Source: Scylla paramamosain
Taxonomy: Eukaryota; Arthropoda; Malacostraca; Decapoda; Portunidae
Length of the DNA stretch: 64,000 nt
NCBI RefSeq assembly: GCF_035594125.1
Contig: NC_087168.1
Location: forward strand, 15,819,650-15,883,649
Direction: 5' to 3'
Under the pieces are notes generated by a model that saw only the letters and a program-made list of their open reading frames with translations, was not told the origin of the DNA and searched no databases. Below are positions 40,835 through 58,971 of the stretch, piece by piece. How positions within the stretch are numbered: position 1 is the stretch's first letter; every line of letters begins with the position of its first letter. The translations under genes and the position numbers were made by a program.

Positions 40835-41180
40835 ATGAAAGTGCTGTCTTACGTAACACTTGCAAAATAAACAGCTATATCTTTCCTAGCCTGAGTGACA
40901 CGGTTTTGAATACAGAGTGGCGTCTTGCATAACCCAAGCGGCTCGTCAGACTAATTCCATTGATTCTGTCAGTCTTATTTCCCTCCGCATTGCTAATCCC
41001 TTCACTGCTTCCTGGCTCATCGTTCCCAAGTCACAAAGCACAATGAGACTTTTTTTTTTTTTTTTTGTAATTTAAGGTCGCTTACAGACATGATACTGGC
41101 AAGAAACTGGATAATCTTATGTACCTTGGCAAAGTTTTCTGTATGGATGATATTGAAATAACTTAAGCGTTTATTTGAGT

Positions 41181-41470
41181 GGTAGGTCAAGTTAGGTTAG
41201 GTTGCGTTAGTCTAGGTTAGGTTAGGTTAGGTTAGGTTAGTCTAGGTTAGGTTAAGTTATGTTACGTTAGTCTAGGTCAGGTTAGGTTATGTTATGCTAC
41301 GTTACGTTAGTCTTGGGTAGGTTAGGTTAGGTTAGGGTAGGTTAGGTTAGGCTAGTTTATGTTGCGTTACGTTAGGTTAGGTTAGGTTAGGTTAGGTTAC
41401 TTTAGTTTAGGTTACGTTAGGTTAGGTTAGGTTAGGTTATATTAGTTTAGGCTAGGTTACGTTATGTTTA
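41181..41470 (+). repeat. Interstitial TTAGG telomere-type block, degenerate
   Basis: About 290 bp built from GGTTA/TTAGG pentamers with variants TTACG, TTATG and TCTAGG. TTAGG is the common arthropod telomere repeat. The block lies inside the THSD7-like intron, so it is interstitial. It is also the clearest taxonomic signal in the window. Confidence 0.85.
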
Positions 41471-42318
41471 AATCTATTCAGTTTATTAATTTCATTGCTG
41501 ATCTCATCATTGTACAGATCACGATCCTCAAAGTTACCATCAAAAATTTGTATAATCTGCCTCCCCCTTTTTTTTATCCTTCCACATCAATTTCACCTTT
41601 TTAAACCTCCTTCATTATAGTCCGTGCTTGTAAATATTATGCATAACGCTCTTAGTCCTCTGCATTATTATTATTGGCAGTAAATGGTGAATATCTTATG
41701 TTATTCTTGACGCCTCAGGATCTTATTGTCATTACTGTATTTCTCTGTGTCGTGTTTTTGTAGGGAAGTGACAAGACTCGCCCGGGTAATGGTAAAGAAA
41801 TTAAAGACCCCTGGGCATTCCTTTTACCCTTTCTTTCCACGCTGCTGTTACTTTGCTGCGATGACACTTGAAGGAGAAGAGAAGAGCCTTTGTTTCTTCA
41901 CTTTCTTCACTCTTTTGTGTTAAGAAGGAATGATTTTTGTAATATTCTTAGAGTTACGGATATAAGAGTAAAAGAAAGAGGAGTGTACCAGCCAGCCAGC
42001 AAGCCAGACACCCATGCAGACAGACAGACGGAAAGAGAAAAGGTCACGATGAAGAGAAGAAGGCAAAAAGAGTGGAAAGGCGAAGGTAACGAGGACCGGG
42101 CGAGCGAGTCAGTATGAAGGCGAGCGACGTGAAAGGAAGTCTTGACGTGAAGGTTTATACGCCATGGAAATAGAGGCAGGAAATGAAAGGAGGCGGCGGC
42201 GGAAACGGAGATGGAGGAAGAGAAGGAAGGAGAGAGAGAGGGAAAAAAAGAGAGAGAGAATAAATTATACAGTCCGTCAATGGGAAATGTAGCAAAGTAA
42301 TTACCACTCCTTTTCATT

Positions 42319-42510
42319 TTAACTCTTTTACTAGGATATGCAACACTTCACAACACTAAAAGCAACAAAATCTTTATAAAAATCTACGAGGAAGAAAAGG
42401 GGTCAATAAAGAATAGATTTTGCAGTTTCTAGCTGATGCAGTGTTTGAAGGTGACCGTAGAACAAGAAAGGATGTCTCAAAGATGTGTCAAATAGCAGTG
42501 ACAGCGTTAA
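42319..42510 (+). mobile_element. TTAA-bounded MITE, copy C (in THSD7 intron)
   Basis: About 192 bp from TTAACTCTTTTACTAGG to GCAGTGACAGCGTTAA. It shares ATATGCAACACTTCACA, TTTTGCAGTTTCTAGC and AACAAGAAAGGATGTC with the other copies. The open frame that begins at 42420 lies partly inside it and is not a gene. Confidence 0.72.
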
Positions 42511-42799
42511 TTAGTCCTCTGTTGACACATGATTACAAATTTTTATCAGTCCGTAATGAATCTGTTTATCCCCCGTGTCAGTGTAGTGGGCTGACCTTCT
42601 CTTTGTTCTCCAGTGACTTCATCCTTGAATGATTTTTTTTTTTACCTGAATTAATGTCTGTTGTGGATCTTGATTTCTTGGGCTCCATTTAATTTACACA
42701 GGACATGAAAAGGAGTAAGAAGAGATCGTCCACAACCACAAAAAAAAAAAAAAAAAAAAAACTAGGGGAGACATTTTTAGGCGGCCAAACTTAGAAAAA

Positions 42800-43135
42800 T
42801 AAGGATGTAAAATGAGATACGTATGGTAAAGAGAAGAGCGGTATTCGATAGATGATGAATGTTGATAATGATAATGAGGGAAGCACTATTTGATAACCAG
42901 TAAGGAAGGAAAAGGACGATAAATGAGATGATTATGATAAAGGGGAGACCGTCATATGGTAACTAATAATGAAAAAGAAGAATGATAAATGATGTTAATG
43001 ATAATGGTAAAGAGGACAGCACCGTATAATAACTAGCAAAGAAAGATAGATAAATAAAAGGATAAAAGGATAAAAGGACGATAAATGATGATAATGACAA
43101 TGCTAAAGAGAAGAACGCCATATGATCTTGCTGTG
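42800..43135. repeat. Diverged tandem repeat, unit about 70-80 bp, 5 copies
   Basis: GATAAATGAT(G/GATG)NTNATGATAA, GGTAAAGAGRASAGC and GYNRTATRRTAACTAG occur in that order about five times, within the THSD7-like intron. Confidence 0.7.
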
Positions 43136-44033
43136 GCGTCTTTGTTTAATTGTTGAAGTAGATGGAACAGTGGAGAAACAAGAGGGAAAGCGGAAAGTGA
43201 GAGAGAAAGGACAAAAATAAAGCACGCTCGATCCTGTCTGCAAACAAAACCGCAAACTCAACGTTTCAAGAGACACTAAGAAAAAGATGAGTTTGTGGGA
43301 TAGTTTCATGCTGTGTCCCTGAGGCGAATACGTGGGCAGGTTACAAGTTTTTGTCGGAGGAATGCATATTAATTTTTTGGCCTCAATATTCAAGGGAGTT
43401 TTGGTGTTTTAAATGCACACAACCCTTGGCCAGTCTTTTGTTCCGCATTGAATAAAGGATCGCAGTGCGTGGGCTGGGCGGCCGCTGTCCATGTCCTGCT
43501 CCGATGGGACTGAGTGGACGAGGACTCGGAGGAGGCAATGTGAACTTTTCGTCTTTTCAACCTTTGCCGCTTTCCGGACTCTTGGATTACTCCCGAACTT
43601 CGTTTTTTACTTTACAGAAAAGAAATATCGCGTGTATTTTAAAGGTAATGGAATGAATTAGGTTATTCCTCCTCACCCCTGAATGTCGGTGCGCTGTCTT
43701 ATTTCTGATGAGATATTTTTGCTGCAGCATTTGGCGAGTGGAAATGCTTGAGAGGTAAACACTAATCTTTTGCTTTTCTCCTTTAGGCACTTTGGAAAAA
43801 AATCTTGACTTAAAAGTCTGAAGGAATTACTTATGAAAGTGTAGTGAATTATACAGCATCCTTTACCATGAATATTGAAACATCCTCCACTGACGACTAG
43901 CTGTGGGAGGCAAGTATTCCAAGTGTATACATGTGTAAACTGTGCATGGCAGGCTCCTGTATACCATCCCATGAGTCACACACTTTGCCGCTCCAATCCC
44001 CTTTCTCCTCGCCTCTCAGCACCCCTTCCTCAC

Positions 44034-44760
44034 CTGAGCGAGAGCAGCGTGCCGTTCAGGTGGACACAGGTGAGGGCGCGTTCCTGGCGGCCCACTTGAG
44101 GCAGGTCTACGTCAATCCACGCCTCGGGCGCTTGTGACGGCCGCGCAGTGGAGCTGCCCAGGTGTGGATCGCTGCTGCTGCCACTTTCTGCCGCCTTCAC
44201 CGCCTGCAGCGCCGCCGCCTCGGGGAAGGTGGCGTCCTGCTCCTGACTGTCGGGGAAGGAAATGGAGTTGTCTTCTGGCGGGTCATCCAAGTCGTCTTCA
44301 AGCGGGTCGTTGGGGATGGTGGGGGACGGCTGGCACGGGCCCCACTCCCCCACCCGCAACCGCACCATTGGCTCTGTCTCCTCCTGCGGGGACGCCGGCG
44401 AGGCCTCAGAGGGAATGCAGTCACCCAGGCAGGGCCGCGACTCGCTCAGGGGTGGACAGGGGCTGCCCCCTTGGGTCGGCGCAACCACCACAGAGCGGGT
44501 ACGACGCTGAGAAGTATTGCATGAGGAGCAAGGCACCCACTCCCCCCAGGGACCCACCACGCAGTCCTGGGGGCAGGTGGTGATGCAGGCAGCCTCGGGG
44601 GAGGGCCGCGGCCGGGGGCATTGGTCCAGGGGAGCATCGGAGCCCTCCACTTGACACTTGGCAGACCTATTCCGCAGGCCGTGGCAGAATCCCTCGGCGT
44701 CCCTGGCGCGGTCCGCTCCAACCTGGCAGGGCGACCACGCCCCCACCAGCCACTCGCCGT
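44034..44760 (-). CDS. THSD7-like protein, internal exon with TSP1 repeats
   Basis: A 242-codon internal exon of an extracellular protein with thrombospondin type 1 repeats. The acceptor is a pyrimidine tract plus TTTGCAG before 44760; the donor is CTCAG|GTGAGG at 44034. It enters in phase 1 and leaves in phase 2. The first TSP1 (EWLVGAWSPCQ to CITTCPQDC) is of the divergent THSD7 type. The second is canonical (VVGPWGEWVPCSSC, then RRTRSVVVAPTQGGSPCPPL and SRPCLGDC), with a W-x-x-W C-mannosylation motif but no CSxTCG fucosylation motif. A third starts at VRLRVGEWGPCQ, is interrupted by about 80 acidic, Ser/Pro/Ala-rich residues, and resumes at ALTCVHLNGTLL. Three N-x-S/T sites occur (NRS, NTS, NGT). 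The alternation of divergent and canonical repeats, and the RTRxVVxxPxxGGSxCPxL stretch, match the N-terminal half of vertebrate THSD7A/B as I recall it. Alternative: another multi-TSP1 protein. The first and last exons are not visible. Confidence 0.85.
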
Positions 44761-45594
44761 CTGCAAAGAGAGGAAAGGAGTCATATGCTGCGGATACATA
44801 ACACTTCTGAAACTTGAAACTTGTCTTACTGGCCAACTGGCGACGCTGAGACTTAATGTTTGGCTTCAGATCCCACACCCACCTAATGCTGTATATATCC
44901 CACTATGACATGATGGAATAAGTAGCTGCATGAACATTCTTGATGGAGTACCAAGAAAAGAAAGAAAAAAAAACAAAAACAGATGAATGAGTAAACACTC
45001 GGGCGCCAAGAGGGCGGAGTACAGCCCTGGCTTCCCGGAGCAGACTGGTGAAAGTGTGAAATATGAATAACACAGACGGCGCGGGTATCGACCACCACAA
45101 TATGCATGAAAAACTGATCTGCATATGTCAAGCGCGAAGATTGATTCCCAGAACGCCCTACGTATCAGCGCCTCGCCAGCCCTGCCTTGCCACAAAAACA
45201 CTCTGATCTGGCGAGAGGCGTGGCGGAGAGTCTAGAGAGTAACGGCAGAGTTCCCAGTCACGGGCGAACCATCACGTATGTATCTCTGGCACCTGCAGGC
45301 GTTCACCAGCCATTCCTTCAGCGCGACACCTATAAAGGCCCATAATACTGTTGACCGGGGAAACAATGTGCGGCTGAATTGTGGAGCTGCCGCCGATAGA
45401 GCAATGCGGCTGGCGGGTTGGCTGGGGAATTCTCTTTCGTATACAAACACGACTGACTATTGACCAAGCCTCTGTGCTGGGCGGGAGGCGGAGGTGGAGG
45501 AGAGGACGATGCTATAGTTAGGTCAGTGTGAACAAGGATGGGCGCGATCTGCCTCGGTATTCTCCTAATGGCCGTGACAAACATTGGCATCTAC

Positions 45595-45666
<72 letters not shown>

Positions 45667-45948
45667 GGCCAGAGGATTTATCTCGATATTAAAGCTCCGT
45701 CATATGCTCAGTAAAATATAAGCAGGAGCGTGGCGTACATTTACCTTTCAACTGAAGCAGATCGTGTCGCAGTGAATGGACTGGCAGTGAGGGATCTTTG
45801 AGTCAACATCATTTCCTTCCTGGGTATGTAATAAGCCTTAGTAGGAACATAGAGGCATGAATGGCCTGTATGTTTGCGTGTATGTATTTGTGTTGACTTA
45901 GTAGGTAGAGAGTAAGTGGTAATCCAGGGAAGGAGGAAGGGTGTGTAA

Positions 45949-46030
45949 GCTTATCCTGCTGGTGAAGTGGTCGGTGCTAAAGGCTGTTTCCTTCGTCTTA
46001 TATATTCTTGGTTCGCATCTCAGGATCTTG
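45949..46030 (+). mobile_element. tRNA-derived SINE head (candidate)
   Basis: An A-box-like TGGTGAAGTGGTCGG (from about 45959) is followed about 50 bp later by a B-box-like TTGGTTCGCATCTC (46008-46022), the spacing of RNA polymerase III tRNA promoters. Acceptor and T stems do not pair well, so it is not a working tRNA gene. It is either a SINE head or a decayed tRNA. No clear tail was identified. Confidence 0.45.
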
Positions 46031-46283
46031 AAAGCCATGGATTGCTGGAACCTGTATTTGACTGTTACTGTATTCTTTCTGTTTGTCGTTTTCTTAGTTT
46101 GAGTTATCTTAGTGATTTTACTTTTCTTGTCATTTGTTGTTGTTGTTGTTGTTGTTGTTGTTATTTCTTTATGCGTCTAGTATTGTAGAAAAAAGAGGAT
46201 GTTAGGAGATAAATGTACTAGTGATGGTGTCATAATATGTGTGTGTGTGTGTGTGTGTGTGTGTCTAGCGGCAATCAAAGTCT

Positions 46284-46346
<63 letters not shown>

Positions 46347-46890
46347 CTTAAAGCCGTTTTTTATTCATTCATTTTTTCCCCCCATCCCTCATCTCCCTTT
46401 TCCCTTTTCCCTTCCTCGCCGCCGCCGCCGCTGCTCCAATTTTTTACCTGAACGGAACTTTGATACCAAAAATGAGACCCAAACTTTGACGGAACTCTTT
46501 CATTAATTGCCGCAGAAGAGACGAACCTGAGGGATGTTACTTTGTTGCCGCCAAGTTCACCCACTTTTTTCCACTCTCGATTTTTCCTTCCGCTGCCAAA
46601 AGGAGAAAACAAGTTGAATTTTTATGTTCTCCGATACTTTGTCATCGTCATTATGTTCCTCCTCCTCCTCCTCCTCCTCCTCCTCCTCCTCCTCCTCCTG
46701 TATGCTGTATTGTCCTGTTTCTCTTTCCTGTGGCTAGTTGGAAGTGGTTACCAAACAGCCTTGTAAGGACATAAAGGTCTGTCGCTGTTTGGTTTTCCTT
46801 TGTATTTCTTTGTGTTCCTCCTCCTCCTCCTTCTCTTCATATTAAGTTTAATGATAATATATACAAATACTTCAACACCAGTTGTCTATG

Positions 46891-47010
<120 letters not shown>

Positions 47011-48111
47011 TTCCAGTACACGTTTTTCTCATCTTTCTTCTGTATAGTTCTTATCTCTCATCATTCTTCCTTCATCTAAACCCTTTTCACTCCTCTCTCT
47101 CCCTCCTTCATGGTCTCTTCCTCTCCCTCCTCTCCGTTTATCCTCTCACCTCCCCTTCCTCCCATTTTCCTACCCACCACCCCCATCACTTCCTTCCCTC
47201 CTTACTCTTCCTCTTCACTATCTTTTATCTTTTAATCATTACTTTTTTTCTTTTCTTCCCTTTTTTTCTTCCTTTTCCTTTACTTTCATCGTCTACCTTT
47301 TTACACGTTCCTGTTCATTCTACCTATTTTCAACCTTATTTTCTTATCTTACCGTATTTTACCTTTGTTCTTACCCTGTTTCATCATCATCATCCATCTT
47401 TCCCTGTTTATTTTTTATTCATCCTCTTTTGTTTGCCCTTTTCTTATCACTTCCTTCCATTCCTCTCTTTTGTATAATCGCTCCTCGTGTTTCTTGTCTC
47501 CTCTTTGTTTGTTTACTCTCCCAACATCCTCGATTTCCTCCTCCTCCTCCTCCTCCTCCATCATCTATCTCTCCTCTTAACCCTCCTCCTCCTCCTTCTT
47601 CTCCTCTTTCATCTCCTCCTCTATCTATCCATCCATCCATCCCTCATCTTCATCCATCTCCTTTTCCTCCTCCTCTCTTTTTTACTCTCTTCATCCTTCT
47701 CTTTCTGCTCCTTCTCCACCATCCACTTCATTTCCTCCTCCGTTTCACTCTCATCCTTCTCCTTGTCCTCCTCTTCCTCCACTATCCATCTTTCTTCATC
47801 CCTCTCCTTCTTTCCACCCTCTTCACCCTTCTTCTCTTTCTCTTCCCGCTCATCCCTCTCCTCCTCCTCCTTTCCACCCTCTATCGCTCTCCCTCCTTCT
47901 CTCCCTGCTGGCGTTGTTCATCCTTCTCTCCCTCTCGTCTTTCTCCTTCCTCGCCTCGTCTTCCCGTCCCCCGCCTCGTCCATCACGGCGTATCAGCAGC
48001 ATCTTCCTTCCTTCCTGGCCGTGTCACGAGCCGCCCTGCCTCGTCTCGCCGTTTTCTTTGTGCGGATTTGTTGATTTTGAGAGCGTTGTCTGACTTTCCC
48101 ACACCCTACCC

Positions 48112-48191
<80 letters not shown>

Positions 48192-48296
48192 GTAGCATTG
48201 AAAACGTGGTTGGTCTACGCTATATATGTTGTTTCTTCTATGTTGCTAATACTCAGAATCATATTCGTAAATATTTTAAGCAGCAATGAAAGATGT

Positions 48297-48425
48297 TTGT
48301 GTTTTCCAGTGACTTTCTAACGAGGATTCTGCAACATTAACGGAGGAAAATGCCCCTAAGAACCTGACTAATAATCTATGTGTCCTTTGGAATTAGTCTT
48401 TATGAGAGGCACGAATATTTAATAA
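48297..48425 (+). repeat. Dispersed repeat family, copy 3
   Basis: GTGTTTTCCAGTGACTTTCT, ACGAGGATTCTGCAACATTA, CCCCTAAGAACCTGACTAAT, CTATGTGTCCTTTGGAATTA, TTTATGAGAGGCACGAA. This is the best-preserved of the copies. Confidence 0.6.
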
Positions 48426-49086
48426 CACGAGTCTTAGGCTGTACGAACCCTTGGGAGTGTATGTGACTGGAGGCTGAGGAAGGTGATGTGATGTGACGTT
48501 TGAGTGTACTTGTATTCTTTTTCTTTTATGTAAGGTTGGGGGCTGTAAGACGGGTACTGGCCAAGGGTAACAAAACTGGGAAAGAAAAAGCCCCTGAAGG
48601 TACCATTCCATAAAAAGGATAGTTCAGAAGTGAGGCCAAAGGTACATTGAAAAGTGTCCCTACAACCCCTAAGCCCTCCCTTGATGCTGGATTAGTGAGC
48701 GTCTGGGGAAGTGTTAGTGTGAAATGTGGTGACCTCTTGGTGTGTGTGTGTGTATGTGTATGTAAGGAAACAAAGAAAGGTGTGGTTTCTCCTTCCCTGC
48801 GTCTTTGTCATCCCTTACCAAGACGTAACCCTTTAATTTCTGAACTTTTTTTTTCCCATAGTCAGCCACAACTTTGCTGGACAGACCTTTGCACTAGTGT
48901 CTTAAATAGTCGGCTGTGAAAGAAAACCTCCTGTTCCCTTTTTTTTTTTGTGTTTATGCAGATTTCCTTTTTACAGTACTCACTATTAAAGAACGATCAT
49001 AGTTAGAAAAGGGATAAAAAGACTCATATTTTTCACTATAAGATAAACAAAAAAGATGTCAGAGGTCTAGAAAGTGTCTTCGTTCG

Positions 49087-49220
49087 ATCTCTTTTTACTG
49101 GTCTTTTTTCACTGGTCTCTTTCCGCTGTTCTTTGTTCACTTCTGTCCGCTCACTGGTCTTCATTCACTGGTCTCTGTTCACTGGTCTCTGTTCACTGGT
49201 CTCTGTTCACTGGTCTCAGC
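49087..49220. repeat. Minisatellite, unit about 16 bp
   Basis: TTCACTGGTCTCTG repeats head to tail, perfect for four units at 49160-49215 and diverged upstream (TTTTACTGGTC, TTTCACTGGTCTC). Confidence 0.85.
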
Positions 49221-49349
49221 AATACAGTGATGGAACATAAAAACACCCGAGGATATTATTTTTCATCGTATTCCTAAATTTGTATTCATTCATTCTAAAT
49301 CTCAGTCACTCGTCCACGGAGAGCTGTGAATATTTGCCGAAAACATACA

Positions 49350-49421
<72 letters not shown>

Positions 49422-49675
49422 TCTAAGTTGGATTCTATGTGCATGCTACTTGTCATTGGTATTGCTAGATAAAAAATGAAAAAAAGTTTGGGGCAGAAAG
49501 TAAAGCGCTGCATTTCGATGTTCACCACCACCACCACCACTACCAATACCTCTACTACTACTACTACTACTACTACTATATATATTTCCTTCTCTTCCAT
49601 TCCCTCACCCCCTTCTCTCTGTCTCTCTCTGTCTCAGCTCCTGTCCCATTTGTTTTATATTTTTGTCGGTCTGTC

Positions 49676-49823
<148 letters not shown>

Positions 49824-49947
49824 TTTCGGGGCCTCTCGTGACACTCGACATAGATCCCATTGGATTTCCTCAGTCATGGGGATTTATTCAAAAAAGATTG
49901 CGTTGCTCTTTCAGCACTGCATCCATCCATTCATATATACATACATT

Positions 49948-50027
<80 letters not shown>

Positions 50028-50183
50028 AAAAAAAAAGACACACACACACATGAATACATACATACATGAACGTAGTTGATTTCCAAAATTGAAAAGACAA
50101 GCAGACGAAAGTTATTTGTTTGTATAGAAGGAACACAAATAACGATACTGACGTCCATTTTGAGTTCTTTTTTCTAGTTAACT

Positions 50184-50263
<80 letters not shown>

Positions 50264-50996
50264 GAAATGCAAATTTGTGACCCTTTATTTTTTTTCTTCC
50301 GGTTTTGTTCCCTTGAAAAGAATAAAAAGGAAAAAAAATATCTATTGCCATTGTCATCGTCGTCATAATCACCAAAAATCTGCACTTTTATTTACTTACT
50401 CCCGTTGTTTCCCTCGCCAACTTTCACGCACCGAAAACCCGAAGAAGAAGAAAAAAAAGAGAGAGATAGAAGAAAGGCGTATTCACTATTAGCATCATCA
50501 AAAGAAAAACATAAAAATACGTATTCAGTATCATTGTCATCATTATCGTCGCCATCTTCATCATCATTACCATTGTTATCATCATTATTACCTTCCGTGT
50601 CATGATTAGGGGTGTAATATACCTGGCGGCGGGGTCCATCCGTCTTGGCCTTTCCCCAAGCGTCCCACTAACAGTCTTACAGGTGATGAATGGTGCAAGT
50701 TCAGCTATGCCTCTCCTCCTCCCCCTCCTCCTCCTCCTCCTCCTCCTGATCTTCTACTTCTTCTTCTTCTTCTGGTCTTCCTTTTCTTCTTTAATTTCTC
50801 CTTGCTCCTCCTCCTCCACCTCCTCTTTCTCATTCTCTTCATTAACCTTTCTATCCTCGTATTCTTTCTGATTCATCATCTTCTTTAATTTCTTTGCATC
50901 CCCTTTTTTTTCTTTTTCTTCCTTTTCTTTCCTTTATCCTCCTCTTCGTCAGTTTTCTCATTCTTCCTTTTTATTTTCATTATTCTCATATTCTTT

Positions 50997-51119
<123 letters not shown>

Positions 51120-51214
51120 GCCACCTTTATTTTCTCTTTCTTGTTTCTCCTGCCCTTCTTTTCTTATCTTTTCATGCTCCTATCTTTATTTTCTCCTCTT
51201 TCTTCTGCTCCTCC

Positions 51215-51680
51215 TTTCTTTTGTTCCTCTTCCACCTTGTCTTCGTCCCTCCCTTATTGTTTTTCCCTATCTCCCTGCTTCTCATTTTTCCTTTTCTTTC
51301 TTCTCCTTTCTCTTATTTCTCCCCCCTTCTTCCCTCTTCATCTTCCTTTTTTTCTTTTTCCACTTTCTCTCTTGTCTCTTCCTTATTCTTTTTCCCTGTC
51401 ATCCTGCTTCTCTTTTTCCTCCTCGTTCTTCTTCTTTCTCTTATTCCTTGTCCTCCTTCGCTCTTCTTTCTTTTCATTTTTCCCACCTTCTCTTCGTCTC
51501 TCCCTTATCCTTTTTCCTATCTTCCTGGTTTTCTTTTTTCCTTCTCTTTCTTCTCCATTCTCTTTCTCCTCCTCTTCCCCCTCCTTCTCCTTTTGTTCTT
51601 CCACCCTCTCTTCGTCTCTCCCTTATCCTTTTCCTTTTCTTTATTCTCCTCTCTCTTACTCCTTCTCTTCCTCTTTCTCC
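51215..51680. repeat. Pyrimidine-rich tandem repeat, unit about 120 bp, 4 copies
   Basis: CTTCGTCCCTCCCTTATTGT (51240), CTTGTCTCTTCCTTATTCTT (51371), CTTCGTCTCTCCCTTATCCT (51493) and the same word again (51613) start four units. Each is followed by TTTTCCYTNTC-type text. Confidence 0.65.
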
Positions 51681-55726
<4,046 letters not shown>

Positions 55727-56170
55727 TCAGCCCTTCCTATTCGGACGCGATCTGTCACTTTTTCAAAACAAGATTGGAAGAGAGGGAGACTGATTCAGAA
55801 CCTTGTTGCCTGCTTGTCCTTCCTCCCTTCCTTCCTTCCTTTCTTCCTTCCTTCCTTCCTTCGTTCAAAATTACAACATTTAATTCAACATTTCTAAGTC
55901 ACACACAATTTGTCACTTTTTCAAAATAAGACTTGAGGAGGAAAAGGAGAAAGAGGTCAATTCAAAACCTTGCCTGCCTGTCCTTCCTTCCTTCCTTCCT
56001 TCCTTCTTTCCTTCAAAATTACAACATTTAATTCATCCCTTCAAGTCAAACCCGATTTTGTCACTTTTTCAAAACAAGACTGAAGGAGGAGATTGATTCA
56101 GAACCTTCTTGCCTGCCTTTCCTTCCTTCCTTCCTTCCTTCCTTCCTTCCTTCCTCCCTCACTCCACTTG
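55727..56170. repeat. Compound minisatellite with nested (CTTC)n, 3 copies
   Basis: Three units of about 140-160 bp (starting 55727, 55883, 56030). Each contains TTTGTCACTTTTTCAAAA, YAAGAYTGRAGGAG, GATTCAGAACCTTG, TGCCTGYYTGTCCTTCC and an expanded (CTTC)n; units 1 and 2 then have TTCAAAATTACAACATTTAA. The tetranucleotide length differs between units. Confidence 0.85.
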
Positions 56171-57959
<1,789 letters not shown>

Positions 57960-58090
57960 TGTAATGATCGGTTGTTAAGTTGAGTTAATTTTCTTCTTTT
58001 AGTGATCGATTGTCAAGAAGCAAAACTATTATAAAGAAACAAAACTACTATCTTTTCTTTATTGATCAAATGTTAATAAGTAGAACTGTT
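57960..58090. repeat. Short tandem repeat, unit about 40-60 bp
   Basis: GATCGGTTGTTAAGTTGAGT, GATCGATTGTCAAGAAGCAA and GATCAAATGTTAATAAGTAG each precede a TTTTCTTY tract. Confidence 0.55.
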
Positions 58091-58424
58091 TTTTTTTTTC
58101 CTACTTCTTCTTCTTCTTCTTCTTTTCAACCTCCTCTTATTCCTTATAGAATTCCGAGAAGTGACTCATATTTTTTTTTCTTTTTTTTTTTTTTTTTGCT
58201 CTCTCCCTCTCCTCGTAGTACAAGAACTTATGTATTTCACTTTTCAACATGTTTTATAGAGTGGTTTGAGGAACTTATATGGCGTGCAAGTTTTGAAGTG
58301 GTTTGCAAACTTGGATGGAAAGTCAACAGCTGTGGAAAAGTTGGGCATTTTTTTTCTCTTTCTTGGGGGCGAGTGGTGGCTTACATTACTTCCCCTGTAC
58401 CCTGTGCCTTCACCATCATCACCC

Positions 58425-58472
<48 letters not shown>

Positions 58473-58739
58473 CCACCACCACCACCACCACCATCATCAT
58501 CATTACCATCATCATCATCATCAGTTTATGAAATCACTGCAGGACAAGAAGCTTACCGACCTCCACAAGTCTCTATCTGTTCCCCGTTTATTCCAGGCCT
58601 CCTCACCCATACATCTCATCTCACACCAGCGCCATATGGCCACGATGTTGCGGCGCATTTATCTTCAATCAATCAATCAATCAGTCTCATCGCATCTTTC
58701 CACGTACTTTTTTTAAAATCTCTTCTTTAAAAATAATGA
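58091..58739. other. No gene; T runs and (CAT)n(ACC)n
   Basis: T runs 58090-58195; (CAT)n 58423-58469; (ACC)n 58470-58491; (CAT)n to 58522; (CAAT)n at 58668-58681. Confidence 0.7.
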
Positions 58740-58935
58740 ATATATATACTACAAAAATAAATGAATAAATAAATGCTTATATACCATCATCAAATGGAAA
58801 ATTCACAACAAAACGTATATTTTTTTAAACCTCATAGAAAATAATATCCTACAAAGAAAATGAAACAGAATATTCGTAAACCATCATGCAGCTGAGAGTT
58901 CATAACAAACCAAGTAGAACGTAAACTCTGACCTT
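58740..58935. repeat. Tandem duplication, unit about 105 bp
   Basis: ATACTACAAAAATAAATGAA...ATACCATCATCAAATGGAAA and ATCCTACAAAGAAAATGAAA...AAACCATCATGCAGCTGAGA share order; each continues TTCAYAACAAA and an ACGTA block. Confidence 0.55.
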
Positions 58936-58971
58936 TTGTTGATGGGGGCCATATAAGAAAAAAAAATATTC

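Noticed and set aside
42420..42632. 70-residue open frame, plus strand
   Set aside because: Begins inside a TTAA-bounded MITE and shows no domain.
44134..44583. Plus-strand open frame opposite the TSP1 exon
   Set aside because: Antisense shadow; the minus strand has TSP1 motifs and splice sites.
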